Shown piece by piece: positions 1 to 14,045 of a stretch of DNA of 64,000 bases (the stretch's first letter is position 1; every line of letters begins with the position of its first letter). The notes under the pieces were generated by a model. The model had not been told where the DNA came from. It was given only the letters and a program-made list of their open reading frames with translations, and did no database searches. This DNA comes from Pholis gunnellus (taxonomy: Eukaryota > Chordata > Actinopteri > Perciformes > Pholidae), in assembly GCA_910591455.2 (NCBI GenBank), contig OU342819.1, positions 16,656,262-16,720,261 of the forward strand, read 5' to 3'. Both the position numbers and the translations under genes were made by a program.

Positions 1-2267
1 CTCTGTTCTGAGACCACGCTGTCGTCTCCATTGCTCTCCCTGCGTTTGCCTTTTCATAAGAGCGTATGAATGTACAGCTGCATCTCTGACAGAGTGACGG
101 CTGAGGATAAGTTTGGGAGTCTCGCAGCCTGATGAAAGAAGCTCCATCTGCATTCTGGTGGTACGGCAGCTGATACTTCTGTATCGCTTGCCAGATGTCA
201 CCAGGGCGATCTGAAAATATAGATGACTCTCCAAGCCTGACCCATGGGACATGACAAAGATCCTGCAGAGCCACAAAAGACGGAAAATGTTTTGTTTTCT
301 GTTTTTTTAATGAGTGAATGAGTCTGGGAGGTTTGTCAAATTTGATTTAAAACTACAGTGCAAAGTGCAAAAACATTGTGTTTCATGCACTGGTCAATTT
401 TGAGACTTTGGGTTATTTTGTCTTCTTTCAGACTAACTAAACTAAACTTCCATTAAAGAAATCAAGGTGTTTATTTTACTACTTTTTCTATATGCATCTG
501 TAGATTTCTCCTAAATTCTTCAGAAGTTAGCAGTAGATAATGCCTCATTTGCATATTTAAACATAACATTTCAGAGAACTCGTTATACAAAAACGAATTG
601 CTGTAATGTAAGTAATTTAACTGGGGAAGTTTCATGGTGATGTCTGTTGTTTTCTTTTCACTATTCACCTGTAGTGTCTTACTGTATGTATTGAATATTA
701 CAATACATTGTCTCAAAATGAGTTATTTATCACTCCAGAAATCTCCACTTCAGTAGCTCTTACATACACACAACTTTCCAGTTTCATTGGCATCTATATT
801 CTGAAGTTTATTTCATGTATTCATTCTTTGCCTGATTTATGGAATATTTATTCCTAAAAACGTGGCGAAATGTTTTCTTCTTTGACTCTAATATGTCAAC
901 AAAATGAACCTGGCTTCATCCAATGTATTTAAGACAAAGCCTCATTTGCATAATGTAAACATACATTTCCACAAACTTGTAGGAAAAATAATCGTCTAAA
1001 AGGACTGAAAACTCAAAAGAGACCTTTTTGAATGAAATCGTCTCTCTAAAACCGTATGCAGTGGCTAGTTTCTGTGTAACCATGAATCTTTATTCTTTAA
1101 CTGGTTCAGTGTCTGTTGGTCTGCTCCCATGGAGCTCCCACAGCTCCCACTTGGTTCCCTCTGTTTATTTTCCATTTCTCATACCCGGCCAAAGCTTCTC
1201 TAAACTGCAGTGCTGCTGAATCAATACCGCAGCGAGAGCCAAGCTGCTCCCACAGACTCCACTGTAGCATACACTTCACAGCCGCCTTAAAATCAGCCCA
1301 TGATGTGTTTCAGTCAGCAGGCAGCTCCGCGCCATGGCGTGGGAAAGATGTCTTTTTTTTTTTTGTTGTATCACTCTGGGATTGTGTGCCAAATCATCCC
1401 CTCTCTTCGCTGCCCATCTGAAAGGTATATCTTATAGCTCTTATCATCAACCACCGAAAGAGTATTTTCATTTCACTCGGCCGCCCTCGCTGCGCACACG
1501 TCTGCCCTTGATAAGATTAATTAAGCGCTCGGCACAAAGATAGTTGGGAGTTTTCAAGGTAGTTGTGCTGCGGAAAGCCGTAGCTGTAGGTCACCTGCGC
1601 GCCGGTATGCAGCACGATGGAGCCTCTGGGAGCCATTCAACGCCACCGGCCTGCCCGTCCTGACACCAGTCACTGCACTGGCAAGGCCCCCGAGCTACCA
1701 TTAATCAAAGAGTGTGTTTCACAGGAGACCACGGAGGAGGGGGGAAGTGGCAGATTCCCCGTACCACGCCTGATCATCCTCTGCGCGGTAAATCACGGGG
1801 TTAATTGTCTCCGTGCATGCCTCAGTCGGTTTTCCAGCTGATGTGGCTGCGCTAGCTGTTGAATTCTTAATGTGCCCTTTTGTGGTCAGCTTTCATCAGC
1901 TATCACCTTCAAGCCTTGGCTCTTAATGGGGGGTGTCTCCTCTTTTATTTTCAAGGCAGCTCAGCAGGGGAGGGGGGAAACATTAATGCTGTTTTAAGAT
2001 GAGCTAATGGATCAGCGTAAATCACCGCTAGCTGGATGCTGCTTCTTCTTCTTTCTTTTTTTCCCTTCTTTCCTGTGTCTCCACTGTGCTGTGAGCACAT
2101 GTAACCCCTTCCCTGCAGGGGTGAGGCCTCATGTGTGGGTAAACAGTGAAATCTTGGCACCAGGACAAATGGTTCCAATGCGGAGAAACGCTACGGTGAG
2201 GTTTCATTACTGTTTTGGCAGAAAAGCTTCGCACAGACAGCCGTGCCGAGACCCGGCCTGTGCAGCC

Positions 2268-2308
2268 ACCACACACACACACAAACGCACACAAACACAC
2301 ACACACAC
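2268..2308 (+). repeat. Imperfect (CA)n microsatellite
   Basis: CA units with AACG and AAAC interruptions. Confidence 0.9.
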
Positions 2309-4363
2309 TGAGGATCAGCTTCCTGCCAGGGCTTTGATTTCATTCAGGTGACGAATCCCCAGCAGCTGCCACGGCGTAGGGGGGAAAGGGAGGACACCAG
2401 GGTCTGGTGTCCAAGAGCTTTAGATTGTGATATATAAGATGTACACAAAATGACATGTTGATGAATGTACGTCCTCATTTTGACACATGATTCCTGAGCT
2501 CAATACACTGTAAACACAGTTTATTTTGGTTGATTTTCACCATCATTTCCATGTTATTCTAGGCATATTTTAAAAATATATAATAATCATCCTAATTGCA
2601 TTCTACATTTCTACAAAGTAATGACATGTTCATGCACATTGGCAGCTTTTGTTGAGTGTAATAGCTCGATTCAGTGTAAGGTCAGATGAGAACTCGTTAT
2701 GAAGGCATTTCCAGCTGGTGCTGTAATAAATGGCATCATTATGAAAGCATTGACGAGGATGTTCAATGCTAATGGACTCTACCACTTTAAAATATTTCAC
2801 CTTTTATTAACACAGGTTGGCTGAGCGTACATGCTCTTTAACATGAGATGAGACCTTGCGATGTTGCAGACTTGATACTCTCTTAAGACTTAAAGCTGCA
2901 ACACTTAGACTTGTGCCTGTTTTTGTATCGATTTAATTTGCACACATTGACTCAACTGGAACGTATTCGGCCTTTTGTGCGAGAGTTAAAGGACCGCACC
3001 ACTTACAAGCTGTCTTTACCCTCAAGCCCCTTTCAGACACGCAATTTATTTGTAAATGTCTGGGTGATTTTACAGGTCAGTCAAGTCAATTTCCCATGAA
3101 AGTCACGATGACAATTTAGCTTTCATCCATGCAAACGTCTCAGAGACTGTATATGATCTGGAGCACATTTCTGTTTTCTATTTCATGAACGATTAAGTAG
3201 AATTTAATTGAAATTTTTATCTGGGCATCCACTGGTGAGTCTTCCCTCACACTGACAATGGTCTTTAAGTTTCCTGCAACAAAAAAAAACAACCCGGTTA
3301 TATAATCCATCACAGATGCAGCCTATGAGAGAACAGGGAGCACCACTGCTCCCTCTTGCATGTCAGATGCCAAACACTGTGCTAGCATTGTGTCTCTGTC
3401 TGAACGAGTGCAGCGACTTGCAGCGTTACTGCTCAACGCTCATTGACTCCAGAAGTGAAGAAGAGTTCTGTTGTAATTTTAGTACATCCAGCAGCAAAAG
3501 GAATCGACATCCTCGACTTAATCCGCAGAGCCCTGAAGCCCCGCCCCCCCCCCCCCGCTGCTGCACAGAGTGCTCGTTTATTTTAAACGTGTGTCCAACT
3601 TCGTTGCAGCATCTTTGACACTGCAGGTCCTCGGGTCCCCAGCTACACACCCGCCAAGTGCGAAGTAGATCAGATCATTCAGGGAGACGTGCGTTTAACA
3701 GCGGCTTTTACCGACAGACGTGACAAGTTGCATGTCTGAAAAAGGCCTTTGTGCTCACATTTTTGTATTAGGAATTTAAAAGTCTCCCAAAGACGTGTTC
3801 GTTTTATGCCCAGCTCACAGTCGATGCATCTGCTCAGGGTGGTGAGAGCGATGAGGAGGACGACGGCCAGAGTGAATAATAGACAGCCTGAATGTTTCTG
3901 GCTGTGAGTGATTGCGGTCTATTGGCGCCCATCACAATAGAGGAGTGACATAAAATCAATGTTCAGAGTGCAACCTAATCAATGTTGCCATGATGACTAT
4001 GGGAAGGGCACTGAGAGATTGTTTTATTTGGTTAGCCTGGGAGGTCACCCTGTGTTTCCTTTGATGCGCCCTCTCCTTTCACAACGAGCCCGCCGCGGTG
4101 TGATTCATAATACTAACGTAACCGTGCTGCAGTTTCGACTGCGCTCTGCCTGCTCACCCACCAGACTGCTCGACGTGTCTCTTTTTCACAGTAACTCTGC
4201 AGTTTACCACAGTCATTTCATTCTGTCCCCGCAGAGAATGTGTTCATTTTAGTGAGAGTAGCCTGCCGTCAGCTCTGCATACGATATTGAAAAGAACGGC
4301 TAACGAGTAGCTCAGGACATTTATTCGCTGTAGCAAGCTGAGTCTGCAGGTCTCCGTGACCTT

Positions 4364-4405
<42 letters not shown>

Positions 4406-4408
4406 CGC
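4364..4408 (+). repeat. (GT)n microsatellite
   Basis: GT run ending in GTGCGTGCGCGC. Confidence 0.95.
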
Positions 4409-4889
4409 GCCCCTCTTAAGGACCATGTAATGGCAGAGCCAGACCTTGTAGAGAGGCCCGGGGAGGAGACTGATATATTATTGAAACGTTATTTGACTTC
4501 ATCCCTAGACTTCATCTTGAATAGATAATAATAGCTACACTCTACTTGAAGTGGTGCTCACAAGGCATCAGAAGTATATTACAGTGTGCGCAAGTGGGGA
4601 GTGCATGGGGGATTAATGAAATCACAGGACAGTATAAAGCACTGAGTTTGACAAAAGTTGAGGTGGGTGAGCGTTTCAATGTGTGTTAGGTCACTTTCAC
4701 AGCTATAGTTTGAGGAAAAAAAAGAAAATGCACGCGTTTTGCTTGCTCCTATAGTTTCCAAACCATTCAACTGTCATATTTACTTACACTTTAACCTATA
4801 TTCAAATGTCTTCAACTGATTTTTATCCTTCAACTGACAGTTCCACTACTTTCAGATCTTACACTTTAACTGAAATTGTAACTGATGTC

Positions 4890-5359
4890 TAGAGATGCAC
4901 AGATCGACATTTTCTTGGCTGATTCCGATTTCAGATTTTTGCCAATTCCGATTTGTTTTTAAAGAACTATAATTGACAGCAGGGCTTCAGACTAACTTTT
5001 GTCACCAAAACCGTTCCATAAAATATTTTCAACCGTCGCAAAGTTTGTGTTTCTAAATGCTTCTAAATGCTATCCGAAGCGTTATTTGCATAAAACCTGT
5101 CGGTTTGTTCCTCCTCTGCTTATTTTGGACTTGCAGTGGTGACAACATGCAAGCTTTGTCCTCTTCACTCCACTGTCTTCTATCTTCCACACAGACGACA
5201 TGGTGTGTGTGTGTGTGTGTGTGCTGTGACGTTACCGTCTGTCCTGCTGTGTGAAGCTATCATGTAAATGTGTCTGGCAAATAAAATATGAGACTGATTG
5301 TCCGGTCAGCTGAAAAACAGCTGGTTTTGATCGGCAGCCGATCAATTGCTGCATCTCTG
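4890..5359. mobile_element. Non-autonomous DNA transposon-like element
   Basis: The ends are AGAGATGCA and its complement TGCATCTCT, about 470 bp apart, followed inwards by degenerate GATCG-rich sequence (agatcgac and gatcggcagccgatc). This is the look of a common fish hAT-like MITE. I could not find a clear target-site duplication. It is inserted in a degenerate minisatellite. Confidence 0.5.
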
Positions 5360-7645
5360 TTAATAACTAATACTTAAACTGACACTTCCTCTGCTTTCAG
5401 CTGACATTTCACATGTAGTTTCACACATGCTGGTCAGTGCAATGCCTGAGTTCTTACTATATTTAGCACATGGAGCCAGTACATTTAATTGTACTTTTGA
5501 ATTCATTCTCAAACATCTATCACCACACATTGCTGTTGGTTGGTGCACTTGAGTTTGTATTGACGGTTTTCCCATCATCCCTTAGTGAATTGAATCAAGC
5601 TGGCCAACGCAGACGCCACACCAGGCGTGTTCAATATGAAAGCACTCTTATGCACGGACCCACAGGCGAATATAACTGAGGTTGGAAAGTTTCATTCCCC
5701 GTCCTTTGTTGTCTCCACTCTGCCAGAGCCGTGTCAACATTTTGACTGCCAGCCTGTCTATCGTGCATGCGCTAGCTGTCAATCGCTTTGATATGTTGTC
5801 ACAGGTAGATAATGTCACCACCTGGCAGATGATTCAGCAGCTTTGTTCAACAACCTTGCGAGATGAGCAATAACTGACAAGCTCAAGGCAACTATTCTTA
5901 TCATGAAAATCGCTTTTTTTTTCAATTTGCCTCTACTCAAGATCCCCTCTCTCGCTTGTTCTAGAGCTTTCGACTGTACCACGCTGTCTTCCTCGGTCGT
6001 AAAATAAATGTCACTTCACATCATATGGTAACTTCAAAGAAGTGTAAGAACAAGCAGATACTGTACAGAATGGCTAAGCAACAATGCCATACAGTGTGGG
6101 TTTTCTTTAGCATTACATATGGGGAAATTTGAGGGGAAACTCCATAATATAGATGAGTTTAGTTCAGCATCATGTTGAACCCGGCCTGATGAGATCACAA
6201 AGCCCACCCTGTTCTTTGTTTTTAAAGTGGCACTCCGTGGGCATTTACCAGGCAGGGACAAACGCTATAGAGTTGCATTACGACTAAAAGTCAGGATATC
6301 TGCTGCTTCGACTGTGACCAAATTCTGTGTCTTGTACTTCATGGACGTGCAACCCTAAAACACTGGACTACCCCCTTTAATACTCTAGAGTTTGTACTTT
6401 ATGGGGCAAAAATATGGTTAATGGCATGCCGTTAAACAGAATGTAATTCTTTTATTGTTGTATGGTAAGAAAATAGTGTTTTTATTGGCCCCATCTGGGC
6501 GATTGAGCTCACAGGCTTGGATTGTGTCATACACTGGACGAAAGTGGCTGTGGCTGTGACTTCATGTCTCCTCTCGTCCTACAGCACAAGAAATGCACCG
6601 TGAGTGTCAAATATCATTTTGTCTGAAGGTAAAAGAACAAGCTGCATTTGTGTTCACCGGCTTCCCCGTCACTCCTCGGCTTCTCCAGAATTATTTAAAG
6701 TGTAAGCGCTCTCACCTCGAGCGCTGTCTCAACGGTTTCCTTTAAAGCGTTTATTGCTTGTAGCGTGGAGCATGAAAGGTGGAGGTGGCACTGGAGGCGA
6801 CGCCGGATTAATTCTGAACAGAGGCTTCACCCTCTCCACGGAGCTCGCTGTTGTGATGCAGCCGCTGGATTTTATTCCGTGTCAACGAGATGAGACACTG
6901 TCGACTGCACACAAATCTCCGTCCTCTCGCCGGTGTGGAATTTTATTTTAGAAGAGGATGAAAGCACTTTGACTGGAGATATTTTACAAAAGATGAAAGA
7001 GGCCTTTTAGAGGCCTTTTCTTCTGGGAAAGGAACATCACACTGGCAACGGTCTGGTTTTCTAAAGGACCTAAACTGAGGCCATGAGGAGTGACCTGAAA
7101 TTCTCTCAGTGCTGAATTTCATATTTGTTGCTTTTGAAGATTTCATTAGAACCAGATTCGGCACTAGATTGCGCAGGGCAAATGGTGCTTTAGTAAATCG
7201 AAGCAGCCCTGGTTCATGAAAAATTAGCTTTTGTCCAATTGAGCCTTTTCTAACTCCCGCCCCTCCAACGCAGAGTGGCCAATCGGAGCGTCCGGCCAGG
7301 GTCCGCCAACTATCCATCTTTGACCGGATGATGATCGTCATCATCTGTGATTTAGCCCAGGAGTTGAGTTAGCGCTGTTATTTATGGTGTGCACATTTTC
7401 CCAACTTGATTCATCCACCTGTTACTGATATAGTGATTTAGTACCTTAAGCTTTGTGTCTTCACCAAGCAAAACACCGCCAAACCAATCTCCATTCTCTT
7501 CTGTTGTTTTCCTCGTCTTTATTTTATAATGTCTCTCTCTCTCTCTGTTTATTGGCGGTAATTCCTCGCAGCTACGGAGGAGGGTTAATGAATTATAATT
7601 TCTGCACTGTGATGGGAGCCATTAATGGCTCCAGCAACAGTAAAG

Positions 7646-7870
7646 GTTATCATAGACACATTTGCCTCCCTTTAGTGGTTGAATATGTGAGAAGATGAGG
7701 GAGAAATTACTCACATCCAACATTATCATTTACTTAAATTATCACTGTGGATGCAGCATAATAGGCTGAATGGGAAACTAGTTATTGAGAAAGCATCAGG
7801 GAGTCATTCAACGCAGTGATGGCCTTTTGAAAAGCAAAACTCTGAAATATATAAAGGATGTGATTCCAAG
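7646..7870 (+). repeat. Inverted non-coding duplication, copy A
   Basis: Over about 170 nt (7646-7815) it matches the reverse complement of 20060-20246 at roughly 85% by eye, including CTCCCTTTAGTGGTTGAATA and AAATTATCACTGTGGATGCA. Weaker similarity continues to about 7870. I do not recognise it as a transposon. Confidence 0.75.
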
Positions 7871-9613
7871 GTCAAGAATGACGTGTAATGTGTAAGAAAT
7901 ATTGTGTTAAAAAAAAAAGCTACCTCCTAAAGTATGCTGTGAAACGTCTATGCACACTGCAAGTAATTCATTATCAGCTGTTTTTAATTCGGAGTGACAA
8001 TGCATGCCCCCGATTCAAAATAGAAAAACAAGGGTACAATTTACCGTATTGAAAAGTAGGTCTGCATTCTTTCCTCCTCCCATTTCCAGCTGATTTATTG
8101 GGAGAGTAAAAACCCATCTGTGTGTCTGCAGAAGACTGTGTTAGAACAAGGCTGGAGACGCATATGGGATGAGGGAAGAGAGGGGGGGGGGGGCTGAAGC
8201 GAATACCCAAGCGAAGAAAATGACTAACAGAAAATGAAGACACGGAGCCGGAGAATCCCCCTCCTTCCTCAAAGAGCCGGCAGCATGGCTAAACTTAAAT
8301 AAAAGATGCGTCCTTCATTGACAAAGCAATTAAAGTCTGCGATCCGGTCTGGCACACGTGCAGCTTATGCTGCATCAGGCAACACAAACAAACGTTGCTA
8401 TGTACACCCGTACAGTCCAATGCAATGCAATTCAACTGTTCTTCCATTAAGTCAATGTTCAGGAGTTCACGGAGAGAAAACAGACGGCGGGTGTTTCCGC
8501 CTCGTATGTTTGTTTTTAAATTAGATCCTGTAATCGTATGTTTGCTTATGCACTTGTCTCCGCTGTATTGTTAGTCTGCCCCCGTCGCTCTCCGAATGTT
8601 TACTCCAGAGACAAATTACATTTCCTGCAATTTATCATATAAGCAAGAAAAAGCCGTGGCTGGTTTACTGCCTCCACGTAGACGTTGTAACGGAGCCCCA
8701 ACTACTTGATGACCAAATTCCTTTGTTGTCATGATCAAAAGAGTGTGAAGAAGTAACAGTATCGATGTTATGCCAAATAACATACTCTCTTGTAATGCCA
8801 CTTGTACCTTGAGAGGCGGTGGTGAGTCACTGTAGCGCCAGTCTGCCCTCAGTCCAGAGAACGTAGAAGTAGAGCTGCACCGGTGCGCTTTTTAATAATC
8901 CATCCATACTCCATGTACGTTTTTCTATTGGATTAAATTCAATGTGGAAGAAGCAAGAAAATGATTGGCCTTGTCCTCACCAATGGGAGGCTGCTTCGCT
9001 TTGGAGCAGGTGGCCCCGTACTACACATTGCACCTTTTTTAAGCATCTAGTCAAGTGTCGCACTTCATCAAGTGAGCGCTAACCCGTCCGCATCCTCTGT
9101 GAAAGACCCATCAGGACGTCCGTGTGTTTTATAAAGATAAGGCGTGAGTCACCTGAGTTGGGGATGATGAGCTTTTTCCCATGACAGCGCCGTCAGTGCT
9201 CGCCGTCAAAGCAAATCATGCACAAAGTCTGAACGGATCTAATTCATTTCCAACTGCTCTATATTGATGCAAATCTCATTTCTCATTAGAACGAGCACAC
9301 GCAAATCTAACGCACGCAGGCGGTGTGTTAGATTTGATGTGTGCCCATGAGCTGTCACTAACATTTAGAGAGTAATCTGTGTCTTGATGCCTCTCATATG
9401 ATCTTGTTGGCTAATTTGATCGCTTAATGTTTGTTGATTTGTCCCTGAAGGGCCTATTTGGAGATGATGAGCCATAAGCAAAGATGAATGTGTGAGACAA
9501 TTCATTTATTGGTCTTTTCTTTTTTTTTTATTCCATTGGCTAAACAGTTTTCAGGTGAGTGCAGCAGTTGTGTCAGCCTGTACTGCTGTTGTTGTTTCCA
9601 TGGAAATTCCTTT

Positions 9614-9615
<2 letters not shown>

Positions 9616-9643
<28 letters not shown>
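9616..9643 (+). repeat. (CA)n microsatellite
   Basis: About 13 CA units in the presumed ube2e2 intron. Confidence 0.95.
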
Positions 9644-9644
<1 letters not shown>

Positions 9645-10913
9645 GCACGAAGTCACTGCAGGGATGACATGTTGCTAGGCAACATGTTCAAGACAATGGG
9701 AAAGGGAAATTGGTTTAGTGCTGATTCAAAGGTTAGAGGGTTGTTGGAGTTTCACCAGGGCTGACCTTCCTCCAGTCAGCCCTTCTGTTGCCTGCTCTTG
9801 TCACCTCTGCTCCCGGTGAACTTGTGCATTGTGAATATAGAGCCCAACCAAAAGAAGAGGGACAAAAGCCCGCGCAAGCCGACACTTAGTCCTTTTAGCT
9901 AAAGCAACAAAGAAATCAAAAGAGCTTTTATCTCGAGGTTGTTTAAGCAGTTCACCTCTTTCGGAGGCCTTTTAGAAAGGATCATTCCCAGAGACCTTGA
10001 GTCTACCCTTCATTAAAAGGACCGGCGTGAGGATGCTGGTTAGTGATCGCTAATGAGGCTTTGAAATCCTGCTAAACCGCAAGGAGCAGCCTCCAGAGAT
10101 TTATGGCTTAATAATACCTGCTATAACTAGTCAATAGCGAGGACCTGTGAGTTTTCCTTAATGAGATTTGGCAGGTATTTTTAGAGCCTTGGGGGGGGAC
10201 AAAGTGCTTTGTCGTTAATTATCAATTAAAAATGTGCCTGATAAGGTGCAGTACACTGTCCGGTCCGTTGCCCGATGTTGGTTGGGGTTCGATCATGAAA
10301 ACTCAGGACTAAAAGGATCAGCATCCTTGAAACTCACTTTATGAAATGTTGTCAAACCACATCTGAAGGAACAACATTCCAATGGCCACACACTCCCTGC
10401 TGGTGGTGTCACACCGCCTCGCTGGTTTGTCACCAAGTCGTTTTCCTATCTTAGTAGTCATGAAAAGTGATAAATCTTACACATTTCGGCCACTGTTCGG
10501 CCAGTCCTTCCTCACAGGTATTTGAGTGATGCACCCAGTCGCACCTTAACTCAGCTTGTCAGATTTTTGGATTTGGAAAGAAACTCCCCCAGCTCCAAGG
10601 TTCCCTCAATTCCAAGGTTGGAAATGAGTGGTGGAGGGGTATCAGAGGCTGTTGGATTATCCAACAAGAAATGTATCCAATGCACCCAGAGGCCCTCAGA
10701 CCTTCCTCACGCAACCAGCAATATGAACTGTGCTTCGTACAAGATGGAGAGTACAGTGCCGGGGCAGAGCATCGCATAGGTGCCAACAAATGCCAGGCAA
10801 GGCTTGCAAAGCCCTTTTTATGTATTTCAGTTTTACACTAAAGAAGGCAACTCTCCTCCGATAGAGAAGAGGGATCCCTATAATCCAACTGAATTATTCA
10901 TGGCTGGTAGCTG

Positions 10914-11120
10914 TGGGGCAGTAGCTCAGTCCGTAGGGACTCGGGGACCGGATGGTGGTTAGTGGACGGTGGAGTTAAGCTCGAACCAGGAATGGAGTGA
11001 TTGGTACTTGGAAAAGATCCAGTTCACCCCCTGGGCACTAGCGATGTTCCCTTGAGCAAGGCACCAAACCAACTGCTTGGAGCGCCTGACTACAACAGCC
11101 CCAACACTCTGACAAGAGAC
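10914..11120 (+). mobile_element. tRNA-derived SINE
   Basis: GTAGCTCAGTCCGTAGG resembles the A box of an RNA polymerase III promoter, with a decayed B-box-like GCTCGAACC further on. The downstream body, with CTGGGCACT and CCTTGAGCAAGGCACC, matches a tRNA-derived SINE family I recognise from many teleosts. It is decayed and sits in the presumed ube2e2 intron. Family name not assigned. Confidence 0.7.
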
Positions 11121-13382
11121 AATAATGCATCTATAGTCTTAAAGATCAGATTATAGATATAATGGACCTTTGGGGGAGAGGGTTTCTAATCAGATGTGTT
11201 TTTGAAGCCATTGAAGGCCCTTTGAGTGTGTAGTGGGAATGTTTTTGAGTCAGTGTAGTGCTGTATCATTCGCTGTTTTAATCCAGTTAGTTTGTAATCT
11301 AGAAAGGCCGGGGGGGATTAGCCATCCAGGCTGGAAAGTAAGTAGATGGTAATGCTGCCAGTCGGCTTTCATCCTCCGCTGTCCTCTCCTCTTTGGTCCT
11401 GTCTTTTATTGCAGCAAACAGGAGCTGAGGCTGACAACATCCTGCCGGCGTGTCTTTTGGAATCTCATCGTACATTAATATCTACCAATCTTTATGAATC
11501 ACCTCTGCCCATGCTTGTCAAAGGGTGCTATGCGATCACAATCTAATCAGTCCCCTGTTAGAGGGTAAAAATGTTTGCATGCCGGGGGATGCTGAGTGAG
11601 GGCAAGTACCTCAATTAATCTCACTGGGATTATTGAGTAAAAATTCCTGTTTTACTGAGTAGCAAATTATGATTTTTATAAATTAATTGCCATATTTTCC
11701 CGTATATATATATATAATATATGTAAATATTCTTATATTTTTACAGTCAAAACCATTTTTGCATTTGGATTGTTTACATTTTAACCTAATTAAAGGTAAT
11801 CCTGATTTGTTTTTACCAACAAACATTTTGCCTGTGTTTCAGGGTTCAAATTGAATTGAATTGAATGATTTGTTAACATGGTCAAACACGTCCACTTAGA
11901 GTAATATACACTGCTCATCAAACAACCGACTCAAGTCACATATGAACAATACCTAAATGACTACATTCTCTGCTTCCTGTTAGTGGTTCTGACTTTCTCC
12001 TGACCGGCTTTCTGTCTGTGAGACATGTTTCGTATTTGCCTGTTTGTGATAGATTTGTGTGGTGGAGCTTCTCTCTACGCTCCCCGGTGAGTCGCTGACA
12101 TTTGCACAGTTGCCCTTGAGCGTAGAAACATAGCCGAGGTGTTTCAACAATATTAACAGTATGCTGGTCGATGTTGAGGTGTTAAAGGCATCAAAGACAC
12201 TGTAAGCAGACACACTGAGAACTCCGTTAGATTTATTTCACACTTAAGGGACAAAGGTTATTTGGAAGATCCAGTTTAGACATAATAGAGATTTAGGAAA
12301 ATAATTAAGTTCTGTTCAGAAACACAAGTAAAAACAAACAACTAATGTGTTTGTTACTACCGCTGAAGAGGTTTTTTTATCATGCATATTTAACATTTTG
12401 ACAGCACCATAAAGCAGCTACGTACTTAGCAAGTATTTTGTTACTGTACTTTAAAACATTCCAATATTTCAATTAATATTATGCTCACATGGTGCATGCC
12501 CCTAAAATGTACATTAATTGATTATTTTTGGCCACTGGCTGGAAACCCACAGCAGAAACATTATCACCTTATAAAGTTTACATGAGAAACATGTTGGGAA
12601 ACAGTTGCATATTTACACGCCCGGCAGACACGGAGCAACATTAATATTCCTTTTGAATTGTGTCTCGGTCATGACGGATATACGGACAACATTTCCTCTA
12701 CTTTTAGCTCTGATTCGGTCTCCACCAACAAAGACAAATATCTTTCTCTCCAGCTGCTAAATGCTCCGCTGTGTTCACCAGCTGGTCGCTTACTTTGTCT
12801 GTCTGCTGTTTGGTGCTGAGCAGGTAGTATGTTGAGCAGTTTGTCACTACTTCCACATTTGCTTCTAGTCCCCCCACCAGCTAGAGTGATGACAAAATCA
12901 TTGTAAAAAAAACAAAAAGGTTTTGCAGATGTATTTGTGTGCAGCCATCCCTAAATCCCCTGCAACTCCCGAGCTTTTAAACTGTTAGTGTATGTGACTT
13001 GACAGAGATGGACAGTCAGGGCTCCTCTTTGTCACTCACCCTCATTAAGCTGAATTGATTAGCTAATGCAATCATTGAAACACCCACTGAGGGAAATGAT
13101 AAATGATGCCACTTTGAGCACAGAGGTCACAGAGACACTGCTTACTCAAGAGACTGGTGCTCTCAGCTGAAACCACAGCGGTTTTTATGAAGGGTGTGTA
13201 GGCTTTGTGGAGCTGCTTTTGCTGATTTTATGTCGGCTGATTTCACGCCAAATATTTTAAGAAATCAGTCATTTTTGTACATAATATTCCTGCATGACTT
13301 TTGGAAATCCTTTCCTGCAGTATTGGTATGACTCTTGTGTACAAAGTCCTAAAAAGATTATATTTATGGCACACAGTTTATT

Positions 13383-13452
13383 ATCTTGTGCACACAAGAT
13401 ATGGATCTTGTGCACATAAGATAATAACTTGTGTGCATACCTTATATATATC
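13383..13452. repeat. Short palindromic repeat cluster (ACAAGAT/ATCTTGT)
   Basis: Alternating CTTGTGCACACAAGAT and ATCTTGTGCACATAAGAT units, each nearly self-complementary. The same unit type forms a longer array at 32105-32452. Confidence 0.6.
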
Positions 13453-13715
13453 TATGGTGCTCAGTAGTTGGAGGTCTTTGAAGGATGCAACTGATTTTCG
13501 TAAGAAATTGGCCAATAACTTGTTTTTTTGTTACTACCGTATTCTTCAAGCTGACTCAATTCAAGCCACAGTTATTGGAAGTCATTGTTTTTCATTTTAA
13601 GTCTTTTGATTTTTAAAAACATTTTCATAATCCGTAAATACCTTTTATTATGTCGCAAAAAAAAACAACTGGATTTTGTACCTTGGCTTCTGTGTTTATT
13701 CCATAATTATCTTAG

Positions 13716-14045
13716 TATAGCGTGTTAGCATGCTAACATTTGCTAGTTTGCACTAAACAAAGTACAGCTGAGGCTGAGGGTTAGTTTTGCTGGTATTTGG
13801 TTATAAAGCAAAGTATTGGACAGGGTCAAATGTTCACCTGTTGGTGGCGCTGCGGGAAAAGTCATCACCAAAGTTATTAGAATTGAACTACTCGGGACCA
13901 CGAATGCGTGTACCAGGACTTGTTAAGCAAATCCAATCATATCAACCTGATGGTGGCGCTGGAGGACACGTCAGAGGGTTCCTTAAGTCATTAGGATACG
14001 TTCTCTCTGGGAATCACGAATGTTTTTACTCAACCTAATACCAAT
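13716..14045 (+). mobile_element. Dispersed fish repeat (GTACAGCTGAGGCTGA family)
   Basis: The start GTTAGCATGCTAACATTTGC and the sequences AAAGTACAGCTGAGG and GTATTTGG, followed by two GGTGGCGCTG blocks, belong to an interspersed repeat I recognise in many teleosts. It is truncated and diverged. Confidence 0.6.

Noticed and set aside
10914..10990. A genuine tRNA gene from the A-box-like GTAGCTCAG
   Set aside because: No cloverleaf forms, the B box is broken, and the downstream body is that of a SINE.
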